Position numbers and translations under genes: made by a program. The notes beneath the pieces were generated by a model. That model saw only the letters and a program-made list of their open reading frames with translations, was not told the origin of the DNA and ran no database searches. Source: Hymenobacter artigasi (GTDB lineage: Bacteria > Bacteroidota > Bacteroidia > Cytophagales > Hymenobacteraceae). From it: a stretch of DNA of 64,000 bases. Shown one piece after another: positions 51,079 through 60,194 of the stretch. How positions within the stretch are numbered: position 1 is the stretch's first letter; every line of letters starts with the position of its first letter. The DNA is taken from assembly GCF_012275535.1 (NCBI RefSeq), contig NZ_JAAVTK010000008.1, positions 124,001 to 188,000 on the forward strand, written 5' to 3'.

Positions 51079-51633
51079 ATGGCTAAGCTTCTTTTGGCAC
51101 TCCTCTCGATTTTGCTGCCGTGCGCCGTGTCCGGTCAGCCCACGTGGCATCGCCCGCCTGGAGGCCTACAGCAGGAACGCTGCCTGGAGGCGGAAGTAAA
51201 GCAGCAACTCCGAACCCTGCGGCGCCAGCATGTCGACAGCCTGTTCACGGTGCGGCACTACTTCGAGCAGGGTGGCTTTGACCACGTGGTGGCCTACGTC
51301 GTCTGGCAACACGCCGGTCAAGGCCAGGTGCGCACGCTGCGCGGGTGTGGAGCGGAACAGAGCTCCCAACCTTTTCCAACCCAATCCTTATTTGCCTTTT
51401 ATCAGCAGCACCAACTAGCTACCCTGCCAGAGTTGGTCGTCACCCACCTGCACGACCCGTACCTATATAGTGTCGAAGTCACCCTGCTGGGCCTCACTCA
51501 TGCCTTCGTGCTGCAAGAGTACCAGCGCCAGCCCAGCCTTTCGCGCCCGCTCCTGCCTGGCGAAACCCCGACCATGCAGGCACCAGAACCGCGAAGCATG
51601 TGGGTGAGCCTTTTTGAACAAAGTCTTCCATAG
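51079..51633 (+). CDS. Secreted hypothetical protein
   Basis: This 184-residue protein has a signal peptide (LLLALLSILLPCAVSGQ). The mature part has two Cys (CLEAEV and LRGCGAE) that could form a disulfide and no recognisable domain. The region RRQHVDSLFTVRHYFEQGG, followed by VVAYVVWQ, looks like helix then strand. The 277-base gap upstream has no gene; base composition there is lower in GC. Confidence 0.55.
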   Translation: MAKLLLALLSILLPCAVSGQPTWHRPPGGLQQERCLEAEVKQQLRTLRRQHVDSLFTVRHYFEQGGFDHVVAYVVWQHAGQGQVRTLRGCGAEQSSQPFPTQSLFAFYQQHQLATLPELVVTHLHDPYLYSVEVTLLGLTHAFVLQEYQRQPSLSRPLLPGETPTMQAPEPRSMWVSLFEQSLP

Positions 51634-51695
51634 AAGTTTGCCAAAACGGTGATTAAAACAATCCTGCCTCACTGCCCCTTAAAATATGCTCACCA

Positions 51696-51724
51696 AAAAG
51701 CCCGGCACCTTACGGCACCGGGCT
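51696..51724 (-). terminator. Intrinsic terminator after the SMAQTRAI-motif protein gene
   Basis: A hairpin with an AGCCCGG/CCGGGCT stem is followed on the minus strand by TTTTTGG, 25 bases past the stop of the gene at 51750. Confidence 0.65.
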
Positions 51725-51749
51725 AGTAGAAGCAGGAAAAGCAACAGGA

Positions 51750-52538
51750 TTAAGCCGCCACCTTCTCCACGTTCTCACGGTCATCAATGGCCTTGCGCAA
51801 CTTGGCAATGGCCTGCACCGCGCGCTCCTCATCGAGGCGGTTGATGTTGAGCAGCATCTTTGTCTTCTCCGGGCGGGTGATAACCGGATGGTTCAGCAGA
51901 CGGATGATTTCCTCCTTGTGCGCAGCCGTGGCGTACTGCACCGGCGCGGCGGCCGGGGCATCAACCGTGGCGGCCGGAGCCTCGGCGGGCAGCACCTGCA
52001 TGGCGGGCACGGGCTGGGCTGCTACCGGCGCGGGAGCGGCTACGGCCACCGTGTTGGTGTTGTAGTCCATTTCCTCGGCGGGCGTGGGCTCGTAGCCAGC
52101 GGCGCGGATTATCCAGGCCAGGCAGTTGCGGTAAGCCTTGCCGATGGCACGGGTCTGGGCCATGCTCATGATGGCAAATTCCTGGTAGAATTTCTTGCCA
52201 CTCTCCTTGTTGGAGCACACCGCGAAGCCGGCGCCCACTGTGGTGCCGTGGCGCAGGTCAAAGAGCGTCACTTTGGCCTGGTACTTCATTTCCTCGGGGC
52301 TGCTCACGTTGATGACGTGTTCTACGATGGGCACGATGCCCAGGCGCGAACCGGCGTACTGCCAGCCCTCCACGTTCACAAACTCCTTGCCTTGCACGTT
52401 GGTCGTGAGCTTGTTATCCTTGATGAACTTAGCGAGGTCCTTCGCCAAATCCAGCGTCTCATCGGAGCGGGCAATGTCGTAGCTCTCGACTTTAACTTTT
52501 TTGGTAACTTCCTTGGTGGTTTTGGGGGCCTCGTTCAT
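51750..52538 (-). CDS. Protein with SMAQTRAI motif, possibly phage- or recombination-related
   Basis: This 262-residue cytoplasmic protein has a basic start, a central domain (about 25-150) containing GWQYAGSRLGIVPIVEHV, a beta strand pair, SMAQTRAIGKAYRNCLAWIIRAAGY and EPTPAEEM, an Ala/Pro-rich linker, and a C-terminal helical part (about 200-262). The SMAQTRA-GYEPTPAEEM pattern recurs in uncharacterised bacterial and phage proteins; its layout recalls single-strand annealing proteins, but I cannot confirm that. The ATG at 52538 was preferred over an upstream TTG. No phage genes surround it, so it may be a domesticated or leftover gene. Confidence 0.6.
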   Translation of the reverse strand: MNEAPKTTKEVTKKVKVESYDIARSDETLDLAKDLAKFIKDNKLTTNVQGKEFVNVEGWQYAGSRLGIVPIVEHVINVSSPEEMKYQAKVTLFDLRHGTTVGAGFAVCSNKESGKKFYQEFAIMSMAQTRAIGKAYRNCLAWIIRAAGYEPTPAEEMDYNTNTVAVAAPAPVAAQPVPAMQVLPAEAPAATVDAPAAAPVQYATAAHKEEIIRLLNHPVITRPEKTKMLLNINRLDEERAVQAIAKLRKAIDDRENVEKVAA

Positions 52539-52780
52539 GGCTTTGTTCTTTAGTAATGTGTCCAACTGATGTTCGGGTTAATAACCCATGCCTAGAAAGA
52601 AACGTGCCAGAATTGCCAAAAATATTGGTAAATTTTATTGCTGTTGTTCAGTCATTTATCAGCAATAAGAAAATTATTAAGGACTAATCAGGTTGGGAAG
52701 GCTCGATGGCGGCCCTTACTAAGCTCCTCCGTTTAGTAAACATAGCCCGGCGGGCATCGTTTCGGCGGCGCCAGGCATCA

Positions 52781-52860
52781 GTTCCCGCAGCGGGTGCCGT
52801 GTAAAAAGGCGGAGGTCCGCAGAGCCGTGCCGAAACACTTCTGCGGACCTCTGCGGGAAC
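52781..52860. repeat. Nested inverted repeats in the gap before the ABC ATPase gene
   Basis: The outer arms are GTTCCCGCAG and CTGCGGGAAC (52781-52790, 52851-52860), the inner arms AGGTCCGCAG and CTGCGGACCT (52813-52822, 52841-52850). The rest of the 346-base gap (52539-52884) is AT-rich on the left and has no gene. Confidence 0.75.
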
Positions 52861-52884
52861 CGATGTACAGGACGAGAAATGAAC

Positions 52885-53544
52885 CTACCCGCCTTCCAGA
52901 ATGTGCCCATCGCGCATCACAATCTTACGGTCGGCCATTTCGGCCAGCTGGTCGTTGTGCGTCACGATGACGAAGGTCTGGCCCAGCTCCTTGCGCAGCA
53001 GGAAGAAAATCTGGTGCAGCTCCTGGGCATTTTTGGTGTCGAGGTTGCCGCTGGGCTCGTCGGCAAAAATAATTTCGGGCGAGTTAATCAGGGCGCGGGC
53101 CACCGACACGCGCTGCTGCTCGCCGCCGCTCATCTCGCTGGGCTTGTGGTCGGCCCGGAACTCCATGTTGAGCATGCCGAGCAATTCGCGGGCCCGCACG
53201 CGCACTTCTTTTTCGGAGCGGCCGGCCAGGTAGGCAGGCAAGCACACGTTTTCGAGGGCCGTGAACTCGGGCAGCAGGTTGTGAAACTGGAAGATGAAGC
53301 CGATGTGCCGGTTGCGGAACCGGGCCAAATCGTTGCGCCCCAGCGAGCTCACCGACTCGCCATCGAACAGGATATCGCCCGAGTCCGGCGTGTCCAGCGT
53401 GCCCAGAATGTGCAGCAGCGTGCTCTTGCCAGCTCCCGAGGAACCGACAATGCTCACGATTTCCGACTTTTCAATCGTCAAATCAATGCCCTTGAGTACG
53501 TTCAGGGAATTGTAGCTCTTATGAATGTTGATAGCTTGCAGCAA
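52885..53544 (-). CDS. ABC transporter ATP-binding protein, LolD/MacB type
   Basis: This 219-residue ATPase should power lipoprotein release or a MacB-like export system at the inner membrane. It has Walker [13 protein letters not shown]-loop [18 protein letters not shown], signature [14 protein letters not shown], Walker [13 protein letters not shown] and switch THNDQ. The [11 protein letters not shown] stretch is typical of LolD. No membrane subunit is encoded next to it, so its partner lies elsewhere. A possible -7 element (TAGCTTTG on the minus strand, 53582-53589) lies 38 bases upstream. Confidence 0.92.
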   Translation of the reverse strand: MLQAINIHKSYNSLNVLKGIDLTIEKSEIVSIVGSSGAGKSTLLHILGTLDTPDSGDILFDGESVSSLGRNDLARFRNRHIGFIFQFHNLLPEFTALENVCLPAYLAGRSEKEVRVRARELLGMLNMEFRADHKPSEMSGGEQQRVSVARALINSPEIIFADEPSGNLDTKNAQELHQIFFLLRKELGQTFVIVTHNDQLAEMADRKIVMRDGHILEGG

Positions 53545-53679
53545 CGGCGGGCAGCGATAGACGTGAATGAAGCGGTAGTGGCAAAGCTACGCACAATCCG
53601 GGCGGTGCCGTGCCGCGCATTATACGCAGCCAGCCAATTAAGCGTAAACCGATTTTCCGCCTTGACTCCTTTTCTTTTC

Positions 53680-54852
53680 ATGCCCCCTTCTTTCACTTCA
53701 GTGCGCCGCTGGTGGCCGCTGGCTTTGCTGGCCCTGGTGCCGCTGCTGGCCCTGTGGAGCTGGCCGCGCCGCGCCGCCCTCCCCGCCGAAACCGCCCGGC
53801 AGGCCCAGACGCTGGCCACGGCCCCATCGGCTTTTGAGGCGGCGTTTGCGCCGCGCGGCCGGGGCGCGGTGGTGTCGGACAGCACCCGCCTGCGTGGCGT
53901 GAGCTGGGTGGGCGGCGACTCCGTAACCATTGCCGAGCTGGCCCCGCTGCGGCGCGACCACATCAGCTGGATTGCCCAAACGCCCTTCGGCTGGCAGGCC
54001 GTCGCTGCCGAGCCCGCCGTGCAGCTGCACACCGCCCGGCCCGGCGGCCGCTTCGGCCTGTGGGGCGAAAGTGACGCCGGCATTGAATACACCGCCCGGC
54101 TGGCCCGGCCGCGCGGCATTCGCACCTTGCTCAAGCCGCACTTGTGGGTGCGGGGCCGCAGCGCCTGGCCCGGCGATATTAACATGACCAGCCCGGCGGC
54201 CTGGGATGCGTGGTTTGCCAGCTACACCACCTTTATTATGCACTACGCCGCGCTGGCCGAGGCCGCGCACCTCGACGGCCTGTGCATTGGCACCGAATTG
54301 CAGCACGCCACCGAGCCGGCCCACGAAAAAGCCTGGCGCAGCCTGATTAAGCAGATTCGGCAGGTGTACCACGGCCCGCTCACCTACGCGGCCAACTGGA
54401 GCGGCGAGTACGAGCAAATCCGGTTCTGGGACGCGCTCGACTACGTGGGCATTCAGGCCTATTTCCCCCTGTGCTCGTCTGCCAGCCCCTCGCTCGATAC
54501 GCTGTTGCGCGGCTGGCAACCCCACCTGCAAAAGCTGGCGCAGTGGCAGAAAAAAATCAAAAAACCCGTAGTATTTACCGAAGTGGGCTACAAAACCACG
54601 CCCGATGCCGCCGCCCGCCCCTGGGAGTGGCCCGAGCGCACGGCCGCCCTGCAAACGCCCGACGAGGCCACCCAGGCCCGCTGCTACGAGTCGCTGTTTC
54701 GGGCCTGCTGGGGCCTGCCCTGGCTCAAAGGCATGTTTATCTGGAAGTGGTACCCCGGGCTGGAGGCCGACGGCCCGGCCCGCCGCCACGCCGACTTCAC
54801 ACCCCAGCACAAGCCCGCCGAGCAAGTGCTGGCGCGGTGGTACGGTATGTAG
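53680..54852 (+). CDS. Glycoside hydrolase family 113-like protein
   Basis: This 390-residue protein starts with a membrane helix (LALLALVPLLALWSW) and then holds a TIM-barrel related to GH113 beta-mannanases. Key parts are RGIRTLLKPHLWVR, LDGLCIGTELQHATE, where the Glu is the likely acid/base, and KPVVFTEVGYK, with the likely nucleophile. The C-terminal WKGMFIWKWYPG-like part (seen as KGMFIWKWYPG) closes the barrel. It should act in the periplasm on an unknown glycan. The ATG at 53680 starts just before the helix. Confidence 0.85.
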   Translation: MPPSFTSVRRWWPLALLALVPLLALWSWPRRAALPAETARQAQTLATAPSAFEAAFAPRGRGAVVSDSTRLRGVSWVGGDSVTIAELAPLRRDHISWIAQTPFGWQAVAAEPAVQLHTARPGGRFGLWGESDAGIEYTARLARPRGIRTLLKPHLWVRGRSAWPGDINMTSPAAWDAWFASYTTFIMHYAALAEAAHLDGLCIGTELQHATEPAHEKAWRSLIKQIRQVYHGPLTYAANWSGEYEQIRFWDALDYVGIQAYFPLCSSASPSLDTLLRGWQPHLQKLAQWQKKIKKPVVFTEVGYKTTPDAAARPWEWPERTAALQTPDEATQARCYESLFRACWGLPWLKGMFIWKWYPGLEADGPARRHADFTPQHKPAEQVLARWYGM

Positions 54853-54863
54853 CACCCAAGCTT

Positions 54864-54965
54864 GTACCATAAGCTTTCGCTTGTGACGAGCGCAGCGAGT
54901 TTCGGCGTCCGCGCCGTTCAACGGGCACACCCGCTGCGCTCGTCACAAGCGAAAGCTTATGGTAC
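54864..54965. repeat. Perfect 34-bp inverted repeat after the GH113-like gene
   Basis: The arms (54864-54897 and 54932-54965) are exact complements over 34 bases, beginning GTACCATAAGCTTTCGC, with a 34-base spacer. It lies just past the GH113-like gene and upstream of the sucC promoter. Confidence 0.95.
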
Positions 54966-54992
54966 ATGAATATGGCACAATTCGGGCTACAA

Positions 54993-55024
54993 TTGGGCTA
55001 CTGCCTGCCTGCTTCGTACTTTCG
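54993..55024 (+). promoter_or_regulatory. Putative sucC promoter
   Basis: TTG (54993-54995), then 21 bases, then TACTTTCG (55017-55024), one mismatch from TAnnTTTG. It ends 50 bases before the sucC start codon. Confidence 0.55.
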
Positions 55025-55074
55025 CCCCAACAACCGCGAGGTAGCGTAGCTAAAACCACCCCTTACCCGTTTTT

Positions 55075-56268
55075 ATGAACATTCACGAATATCAGGGCAA
55101 AGAAATCCTGAAAAAATACGGCGTCCGCGTGCAGGAAGGCATCACCGCCGATACCCCCGAGGAGGCCGTAGCCGCCGCCGAGAAGCTCACCGCCGACACC
55201 GGTACCAGCTGGTACGTGCTGAAAGCGCAAATCCACGCCGGCGGCCGGGGCAAAGGGGGTGGAGTGAAACTCGCCAAGGGCATCGACAAGGTGAAGGATA
55301 TTGCCGAAAGCATCCTCGGCATGCAGCTCATCACCAAGCAGACCGGTCCCGAGGGCCGCAAAGTACATAAGGTATTGGTGGCGCAGGACGTGTACTACCC
55401 CGGCGCTTCGGAGCCGAAGGAGTACTACATGAGCGTGCTGCTGGACCGTGAGCTGGGCAAAAACGTCATCATCTACACCACCGAGGGTGGCATGGACATC
55501 GAGGAGGTAGCCGAGTCGCACCCCGAGAAAATCCACCGCGAGCACGTAGACCCTTCGGTAGGCCTGCAAGGCTTCCAGGCCCGCAAAATTGCCTTCAACC
55601 TCGGTTTGGAAGGTGAGGCCCAAAAGGAAATGGTGAAGTTTGTAACCGCTTTGTACAAGGCCTACGACGAAACCGATTCCAGCATGTTCGAAATCAACCC
55701 GGTGCTGAAAACGTCGGACAACAAAATCCTGGCCGTTGACGCCAAGGTGACGCTGGACGAAAACGCCCTGTACCGCCACAAGGATTTCGTGGCCCTGCGC
55801 GACTTCAATGAGGAAGACCCCCTGGAAGTAGAAGCCAGCCAGAACAACCTGAACTACGTGAAGCTCGACGGCAACGTGGGCTGCATGGTGAACGGCGCCG
55901 GCCTGGCCATGGCCACCATGGACATCATCAAGCTGAGCGGTGGCGAGCCCGCCAACTTCCTCGACGTAGGGGGTGGAGCCAACGCCCAGACGGTAGAAGC
56001 GGGCTTCCGCATCATCCTGAAGGACCCGAACGTGAAGGCCATCCTGATTAACATCTTCGGCGGCATCGTGCGGTGCGACCGGGTTGCTAATGGGGTAGTT
56101 GAGGCTTACAAAGCCATCGGCGACATCCGCGTGCCCATCATCGTGCGCCTGCAAGGCACCAACGCCGAAGAAGGTGCCCGCATCATCGACGAGAGCGGCC
56201 TGAAAGTAGCCTCGGCCGTGTTGCTGAAGGATGCTGCCGCCCGTGTGAAAGAAGTGCTGGCCGCGTAG
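55075..56268 (+). CDS. sucC: Succinyl-CoA ligase (ADP-forming), beta subunit
   Basis: SucC forms the ATP-binding half of the enzyme that converts succinyl-CoA to succinate and ATP in the TCA cycle. The 397-residue protein has an ATP-grasp domain starting [41 protein letters not shown] and the ligase domain with [13 protein letters not shown] and [15 protein letters not shown]. The alpha subunit gene is not next to it. An AT-rich inverted repeat follows just past its stop. Confidence 0.96.
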   Translation: MNIHEYQGKEILKKYGVRVQEGITADTPEEAVAAAEKLTADTGTSWYVLKAQIHAGGRGKGGGVKLAKGIDKVKDIAESILGMQLITKQTGPEGRKVHKVLVAQDVYYPGASEPKEYYMSVLLDRELGKNVIIYTTEGGMDIEEVAESHPEKIHREHVDPSVGLQGFQARKIAFNLGLEGEAQKEMVKFVTALYKAYDETDSSMFEINPVLKTSDNKILAVDAKVTLDENALYRHKDFVALRDFNEEDPLEVEASQNNLNYVKLDGNVGCMVNGAGLAMATMDIIKLSGGEPANFLDVGGGANAQTVEAGFRIILKDPNVKAILINIFGGIVRCDRVANGVVEAYKAIGDIRVPIIVRLQGTNAEEGARIIDESGLKVASAVLLKDAAARVKEVLAA

Positions 56269-56273
56269 CGGCA

Positions 56274-56358
56274 ATTATAAATTTTGAGTTATAAATTATA
56301 AATGGCCACTGGAGCATCTCCGGTGGCCATTTATAATTTATAACTCAAAATTTATAAT
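56274..56358. repeat. Perfect 36-bp AT-rich inverted repeat between convergent sucC and ohr
   Basis: The arms (56274-56309 and 56323-56358) match exactly, starting ATTATAAATTTTGAG. The 13-base loop can pair internally (GGAG with CTCC). It fills the gap between the two convergent genes almost completely and is strikingly AT-rich for this chromosome. Confidence 0.95.
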
Positions 56359-56360
56359 TT

Positions 56361-56792
56361 CTACAAAATGGCCTCGCCTTTCACGCGCAGCTCCACTTCC
56401 ATGTTGCCGCGGGTGCCCACCGAGTAGGGGCAAATCTGGTGGGCGTGGCGCACCATGTCCAGCGTTTTTTCCTGGTCGAAGGATTTGAGGTCCACGTCGA
56501 GCACGGCGCTCAGGCCGTAGCCTTCGCCCTCCTGAAACAGGGTAACCGAGCACTGCACGGTGGTTTCGGGGTCGAGCCGGTCGCCAGCCTTTTGGGCGAT
56601 GACGAGCAGGGCCTGCTGGAAGCACGAGGCGTAGCCAGCGGCAAACAGCTCTTCGGGGTTGGTAGCGTTTTTCTTGCCGCCCAGGCCCTCGGGTACCGAC
56701 ATGTCGAGGTCGATGATGCCGGTGGAGGAACGGACGTGGCCGCTGCGGCCACCAACGGCCGAAGCATCGGCCGTATACAGGTTCTTTTTCAT
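56361..56792 (-). CDS. ohr: Organic hydroperoxide resistance protein (Ohr/OsmC family)
   Basis: This 143-residue peroxidase reduces organic hydroperoxides. It has the family start YTADASAVGGRSGHVRSS, the catalytic Cys57 in GYASCFQQAL and the resolving Cys121 in AHQICPYSVGTRGN. The two Cys and PEELFAAG are the Ohr hallmarks. The gene stands alone, convergent with sucC. Confidence 0.95.
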   Translation of the reverse strand: MKKNLYTADASAVGGRSGHVRSSTGIIDLDMSVPEGLGGKKNATNPEELFAAGYASCFQQALLVIAQKAGDRLDPETTVQCSVTLFQEGEGYGLSAVLDVDLKSFDQEKTLDMVRHAHQICPYSVGTRGNMEVELRVKGEAIL

Positions 56793-56907
56793 GAATGAGG
56801 CGTGAAAGTGGAAATTTCTGATGCAATAAGGGTCGTTGGCTTAACTCGTTTTGGCCCGCCCGGGTTATGGCATTCGGGGAAAATTGCCAAGGAATTTGGC
56901 GCGGAAA

Positions 56908-56939
56908 TTTGGTCGCCCTCGCTTTTATGGCTACTTTTG
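56908..56939 (+). promoter_or_regulatory. Bacteroidota consensus promoter of tRNA-Arg
   Basis: TTTG (56908-56911), 20 bases, then TACTTTTG (56932-56939). Both elements match the consensus exactly. The tRNA begins 11 bases after the -7 element. Confidence 0.85.
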
Positions 56940-56950
56940 CAGCCTAATAC

Positions 56951-57022
56951 GGCCGCGTCGTACAACGGATAGTATGAGAGTTTCCGAAGCTCTTGATTTA
57001 GGTTCGATTCCTAACGCGGCCA
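56951..57022 (+). tRNA. tRNA-Arg (anticodon CCG)
   Basis: This 72-base cloverleaf has an acceptor stem GGCCGCG/CGCGGCC with discriminator A, D stem GTAC/GTAT, anticodon stem AGAGT/GCTCT with loop TTCCGAA (anticodon CCG at 56984-56986), and T arm TTAGG-TTCGATT-CCTAA. CCA is not encoded. It decodes CGG, a useful codon in a GC-rich genome. Confidence 0.95.
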
Positions 57023-57025
57023 CTT

Positions 57026-57060
57026 AAAACCCCATTTCCTGCTTGGAAATGGGGTTTTTT
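57026..57060 (+). terminator. Terminator of tRNA-Arg
   Basis: The stem AAACCCCATTTCC with its complement GGAAATGGGGTTT and a TGCTT loop is followed by a T6 run directly after the tRNA. The remaining gap up to 57351 shows no gene. Confidence 0.9.
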
Positions 57061-57351
57061 ATTTTCGGGGGTTCTGTACAGGGCACGAATGGGCATTTTC
57101 CTCGCTGAAACGGCTTGTCGAAGCGTCAGTCAGCACAGGCCCGGAGTTGCTGTTCTACGATATATTCGGCCTGGGTTCAAGTTCATTTACGGGGTGTAAC
57201 GACGTGACAATTCGCGACGCTGTATTTCGCGCATTAACTCGAAATATGCCCCAGGAGGCTGTACGGGCAAGTATTTGCGCGGGCTGCCGGCTTTTTGCCC
57301 GCTCTGCGTGACAATTAGCAAACATTTTCCTTTCCCGATACTTGGTGCTGC

Positions 57352-59793
57352 ATGAGAATAATTACCCTGCTGCTTTTTCTGCTGTTTTCCTTCGCTGGCC
57401 GCGCCCAGAACCCGGGCACCGTGGCCGGTACCGTGCGCGACCGGGCCACCCAGGAAGCCCTGCCCGGCGTGAGCGTAACGCTGGAAGGCACCACTTTCGG
57501 CACCGCGACCGATGCGGAAGGCCGCTACCGCCTCACGGGTGTGCCGGCGGGCGCCTACAACCTGCGCGCCAGCTTCGTGGGCTACGATGCCCTGCTGCGC
57601 GCCGACGTGGCCGTGAGCAGCGGCAACGTGAACACCCTCAGCCTGGAGCTCAACAAAAGCCCCCAGGCACTGGGCGAGGTGACCGTGACGGCCAACCGCG
57701 CCATTCGGGTGGCCACGGCCGAAACGCCGCTGAGCGTGCAGCGCCTCACCACCGAGGAAATCAAGAGCAACCCGGGCGGCAACTTCGACATTTCGCGGGT
57801 GATACAGAGCCTGCCCGGCGTGGGCGGCGGGGGCAGCGGAGGCACGGCCGGCTTCCGCAACGACATCATCATCCGGGGGGGCGCGCCCAACGAAAACGTG
57901 TACTACCTCGACGGCATTGAGGTGCCCATTATCAACCACTTTCCCACGCAGGGCAGCGCGGGCGGGCCGGCCGGCATCCTCAACGTCAGCTTTATTGAGG
58001 ACGTGACGCTGAGCTCCTCAGCGTTTCAGGCGCGGTACGATAACGCGCTGAGTTCGGTGCTGCAGTTCCGGCAGCGCGACGGCAACTCGGAGCGGCTGCA
58101 GGGCAACCTGCGCACCTCGGGCACCGAGGTGGCGGCCACGCTCGAAGGGCCGCTCACCAAGAACACCACGTTTTTGGCTTCCGCCCGGCGCAGCTACCTG
58201 CAGGTGTTGTTTAAGCTGATTGACTTGCCCATCCGGCCCGATTTCTACGACTTTCAGTTTAAAACCACAACGAAGATTTCGCCCAAAACCACGCTCACCA
58301 CGCTGGGGCTGGGGGCCATCGACCACTTCGAGATTGTGCCGCCCAGGAAGAGCTCGCCCAGCAAGGAGTTCATCCTGCGCAACAACCCCACCATCGACCA
58401 GTGGAACTACACCGTGGGCCTGAACCTGCGCCACCTCGTGGATAACGGCTACCTGAACCTGGCCCTGAGCCGCACCCAGCAGCACAGCGCCGCCGACCAG
58501 TTCCAGTACGGCTACACCGGCCAGGAGGCCTACCGCAAGCTATTTGCCCGCAGCGGTGAAACCGAAAACAAGCTGCGCGCCGACGTGAACAAGCGTGTGG
58601 GCCGCTGGCAGTACAGCTACGGCGTAGTGGGCCAGCTGGTGCATTACGATAACAACCTGCGCAACCGCATCCGGGCCGAAGTGCGCGATGCCAGCGGTGC
58701 GCTCGTGAGCCCGGCCGTGACGGTGAACTTCACCACCAGCCTCGATTTTGTGCGCTACGGCCTGTTTGCCCAGGCCACCCGCACCTACGGGCCCGAGGGC
58801 CGCCTCACGGTATCGGCCGGCGTGCGGGCCGATGGCACCAGCGCCCTGCTCCAAGGCTACCGGCTCGACCGCACGCTCTCGCCGCGGGCATCATTGAGCT
58901 ACGCCCTGCTGCCCACCCTGAACCTGAACGCCAGCCTGGGCCGCTACTATAAGATTCCGCCGAGCACCATTCTCGGCTACCGCGACCCGGCGGGCCGGCT
59001 CGTGAACGAGGGCAGCCGCTACATCCGGTCCGACCACGCCGTGGCGGGGCTGGAGTGGCTGCCCACCCAGGGCACCCGCGTCACGCTGGAGGGCTTCTAT
59101 AAAAAGTACGCCTACTACCCGGTGAGCGCGCGCGACGGCATCAGCCTGGCCAACCTGGGCGGCGATTTCAACGCCATTGGCAACGAGGCCATCACCAGCA
59201 CCGGCGACGGGCGCGCCTATGGGGCCGAAGCCTTTTTCCAGCAGAAGCTCAGCGGCAAGCTCTTCGCCATTGTGTCGCTCACGGCCTTCCGCTCCGAGTT
59301 TTCGGGGCGCGATGGGGTGTACCGGCCCACGGCCTGGGACACGCGCTTTCTGGGCTCGGCGCTGCTGGGCTACAAGCTGGGCCGGGGCTGGGAAATAGGG
59401 GCCAAGTACCGCATCGGCGGCGGCGCGCCCTACACGCCCTACGACGAAGCCGCCAGCCGCGCCAGCTACCAGGCCGTGGGCCAGGGCATCCTCGACTACA
59501 GCCAGCTCAACACGCGCCGGCTCGGGGGCTTTCAGCAGCTCGACCTGCGCCTCGACAAAAAAGTGAGCCTGCGCCGCCTGAGCTTCGATTTCTACATCGA
59601 CGTGCAGAATGCGCTGCTGACCAAGCCCGTATCGGTGCCCACCTACACCTTCGAGCGTCTGCCCGACAACTCCGGCTACACCACCACCGACGGCCAGCCC
59701 CTGCGCCCGGATGGCGGCAACGCCGTACCGGTTTTATTGCCGGCAAGTGACGCGCTGGTAGTGCCCACAATTGGGTTCATCGTGGAGTTTTAA
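57352..59793 (+). CDS. TonB-dependent receptor with carboxypeptidase-like N-terminal domain
   Basis: This 813-residue outer membrane receptor has a signal peptide (to about 18, FAGRAQ), a carboxypeptidase regulatory-like beta domain (about 20-105, TVAGTVRDRATQEALPGVSV), a plug (about 110-230, with IIIRGGAPNENVYYLDGIEVP) and a barrel to the end (IGFIVEF). The plug stretch RYDNALSSVLQFRQRDG is typical of a Bacteroidota subfamily of unknown substrate. No SusD-like partner is present. The start at 57352 is directly before the signal peptide. Confidence 0.92.
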   Translation: MRIITLLLFLLFSFAGRAQNPGTVAGTVRDRATQEALPGVSVTLEGTTFGTATDAEGRYRLTGVPAGAYNLRASFVGYDALLRADVAVSSGNVNTLSLELNKSPQALGEVTVTANRAIRVATAETPLSVQRLTTEEIKSNPGGNFDISRVIQSLPGVGGGGSGGTAGFRNDIIIRGGAPNENVYYLDGIEVPIINHFPTQGSAGGPAGILNVSFIEDVTLSSSAFQARYDNALSSVLQFRQRDGNSERLQGNLRTSGTEVAATLEGPLTKNTTFLASARRSYLQVLFKLIDLPIRPDFYDFQFKTTTKISPKTTLTTLGLGAIDHFEIVPPRKSSPSKEFILRNNPTIDQWNYTVGLNLRHLVDNGYLNLALSRTQQHSAADQFQYGYTGQEAYRKLFARSGETENKLRADVNKRVGRWQYSYGVVGQLVHYDNNLRNRIRAEVRDASGALVSPAVTVNFTTSLDFVRYGLFAQATRTYGPEGRLTVSAGVRADGTSALLQGYRLDRTLSPRASLSYALLPTLNLNASLGRYYKIPPSTILGYRDPAGRLVNEGSRYIRSDHAVAGLEWLPTQGTRVTLEGFYKKYAYYPVSARDGISLANLGGDFNAIGNEAITSTGDGRAYGAEAFFQQKLSGKLFAIVSLTAFRSEFSGRDGVYRPTAWDTRFLGSALLGYKLGRGWEIGAKYRIGGGAPYTPYDEAASRASYQAVGQGILDYSQLNTRRLGGFQQLDLRLDKKVSLRRLSFDFYIDVQNALLTKPVSVPTYTFERLPDNSGYTTTDGQPLRPDGGNAVPVLLPASDALVVPTIGFIVEF

Positions 59794-59843
59794 GGGCCAG
59801 CCGTTGGGGTGGAGGTCGGCTTGTTTGATATGAAGCAAAGATG

Positions 59844-59894
59844 TAGCGCGGGGTGGTGCGACGACGATTTCGGTCGTCGCACCACTCCGCGCTA
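59844..59894. repeat. 22-bp inverted repeat (one mismatch) with seven-base loop
   Basis: The arms TAGCGCGGGGTGGTGCGACG.. (59844-59865) and their complement (59873-59894) enclose a seven-base loop, 50 bases after the TonB receptor gene. The remainder of the 401-base gap up to 60194 has a second perfect hairpin (59947-59983) and an AT-rich tract near 60040-60100, but no gene. Confidence 0.9.
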
Positions 59895-59946
59895 GGCATT
59901 TGTTCGAAATGGTTGCGTGGGCGCTGCTTGTTTCTGCCGTGGCCAC

Positions 59947-59983
59947 AGGAAAGCTCCTTTGCAGCCTGCAAAGGAGCTTTCCT
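59947..59983. repeat. Perfect 17-bp hairpin, possible terminator or RNA structure
   Basis: AGGAAAGCTCCTTTGCA and its exact complement enclose a three-base loop. No T-run follows, so it is not a standard terminator. A further small palindrome CTGCTGCAT/ATGCAGCAG follows at about 59994-60015. Confidence 0.7.
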
Positions 59984-60194
59984 GCTTCGTGCCCTGCTGC
60001 ATCGATATGCAGCAGCTTGACATTTTTGAACTGCCGATGTAATAACTACTGCATGAACAAATAAAACATATATAAATATTTTATGTTATAAACAAGATTT
60101 AACACCGCTGTGGGCACATGCGTTAAACCCAATACTACCGTGCCGCCGTATAGGCTGAACACTATTAGTGACTCTCACTCCAACTCCCAATACC

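Noticed and set aside
52879-53679. Longer start for the GH113-like gene
   Set aside because: The extension is antisense to the whole ABC ATPase gene; the membrane helix begins right after the ATG at 53680.
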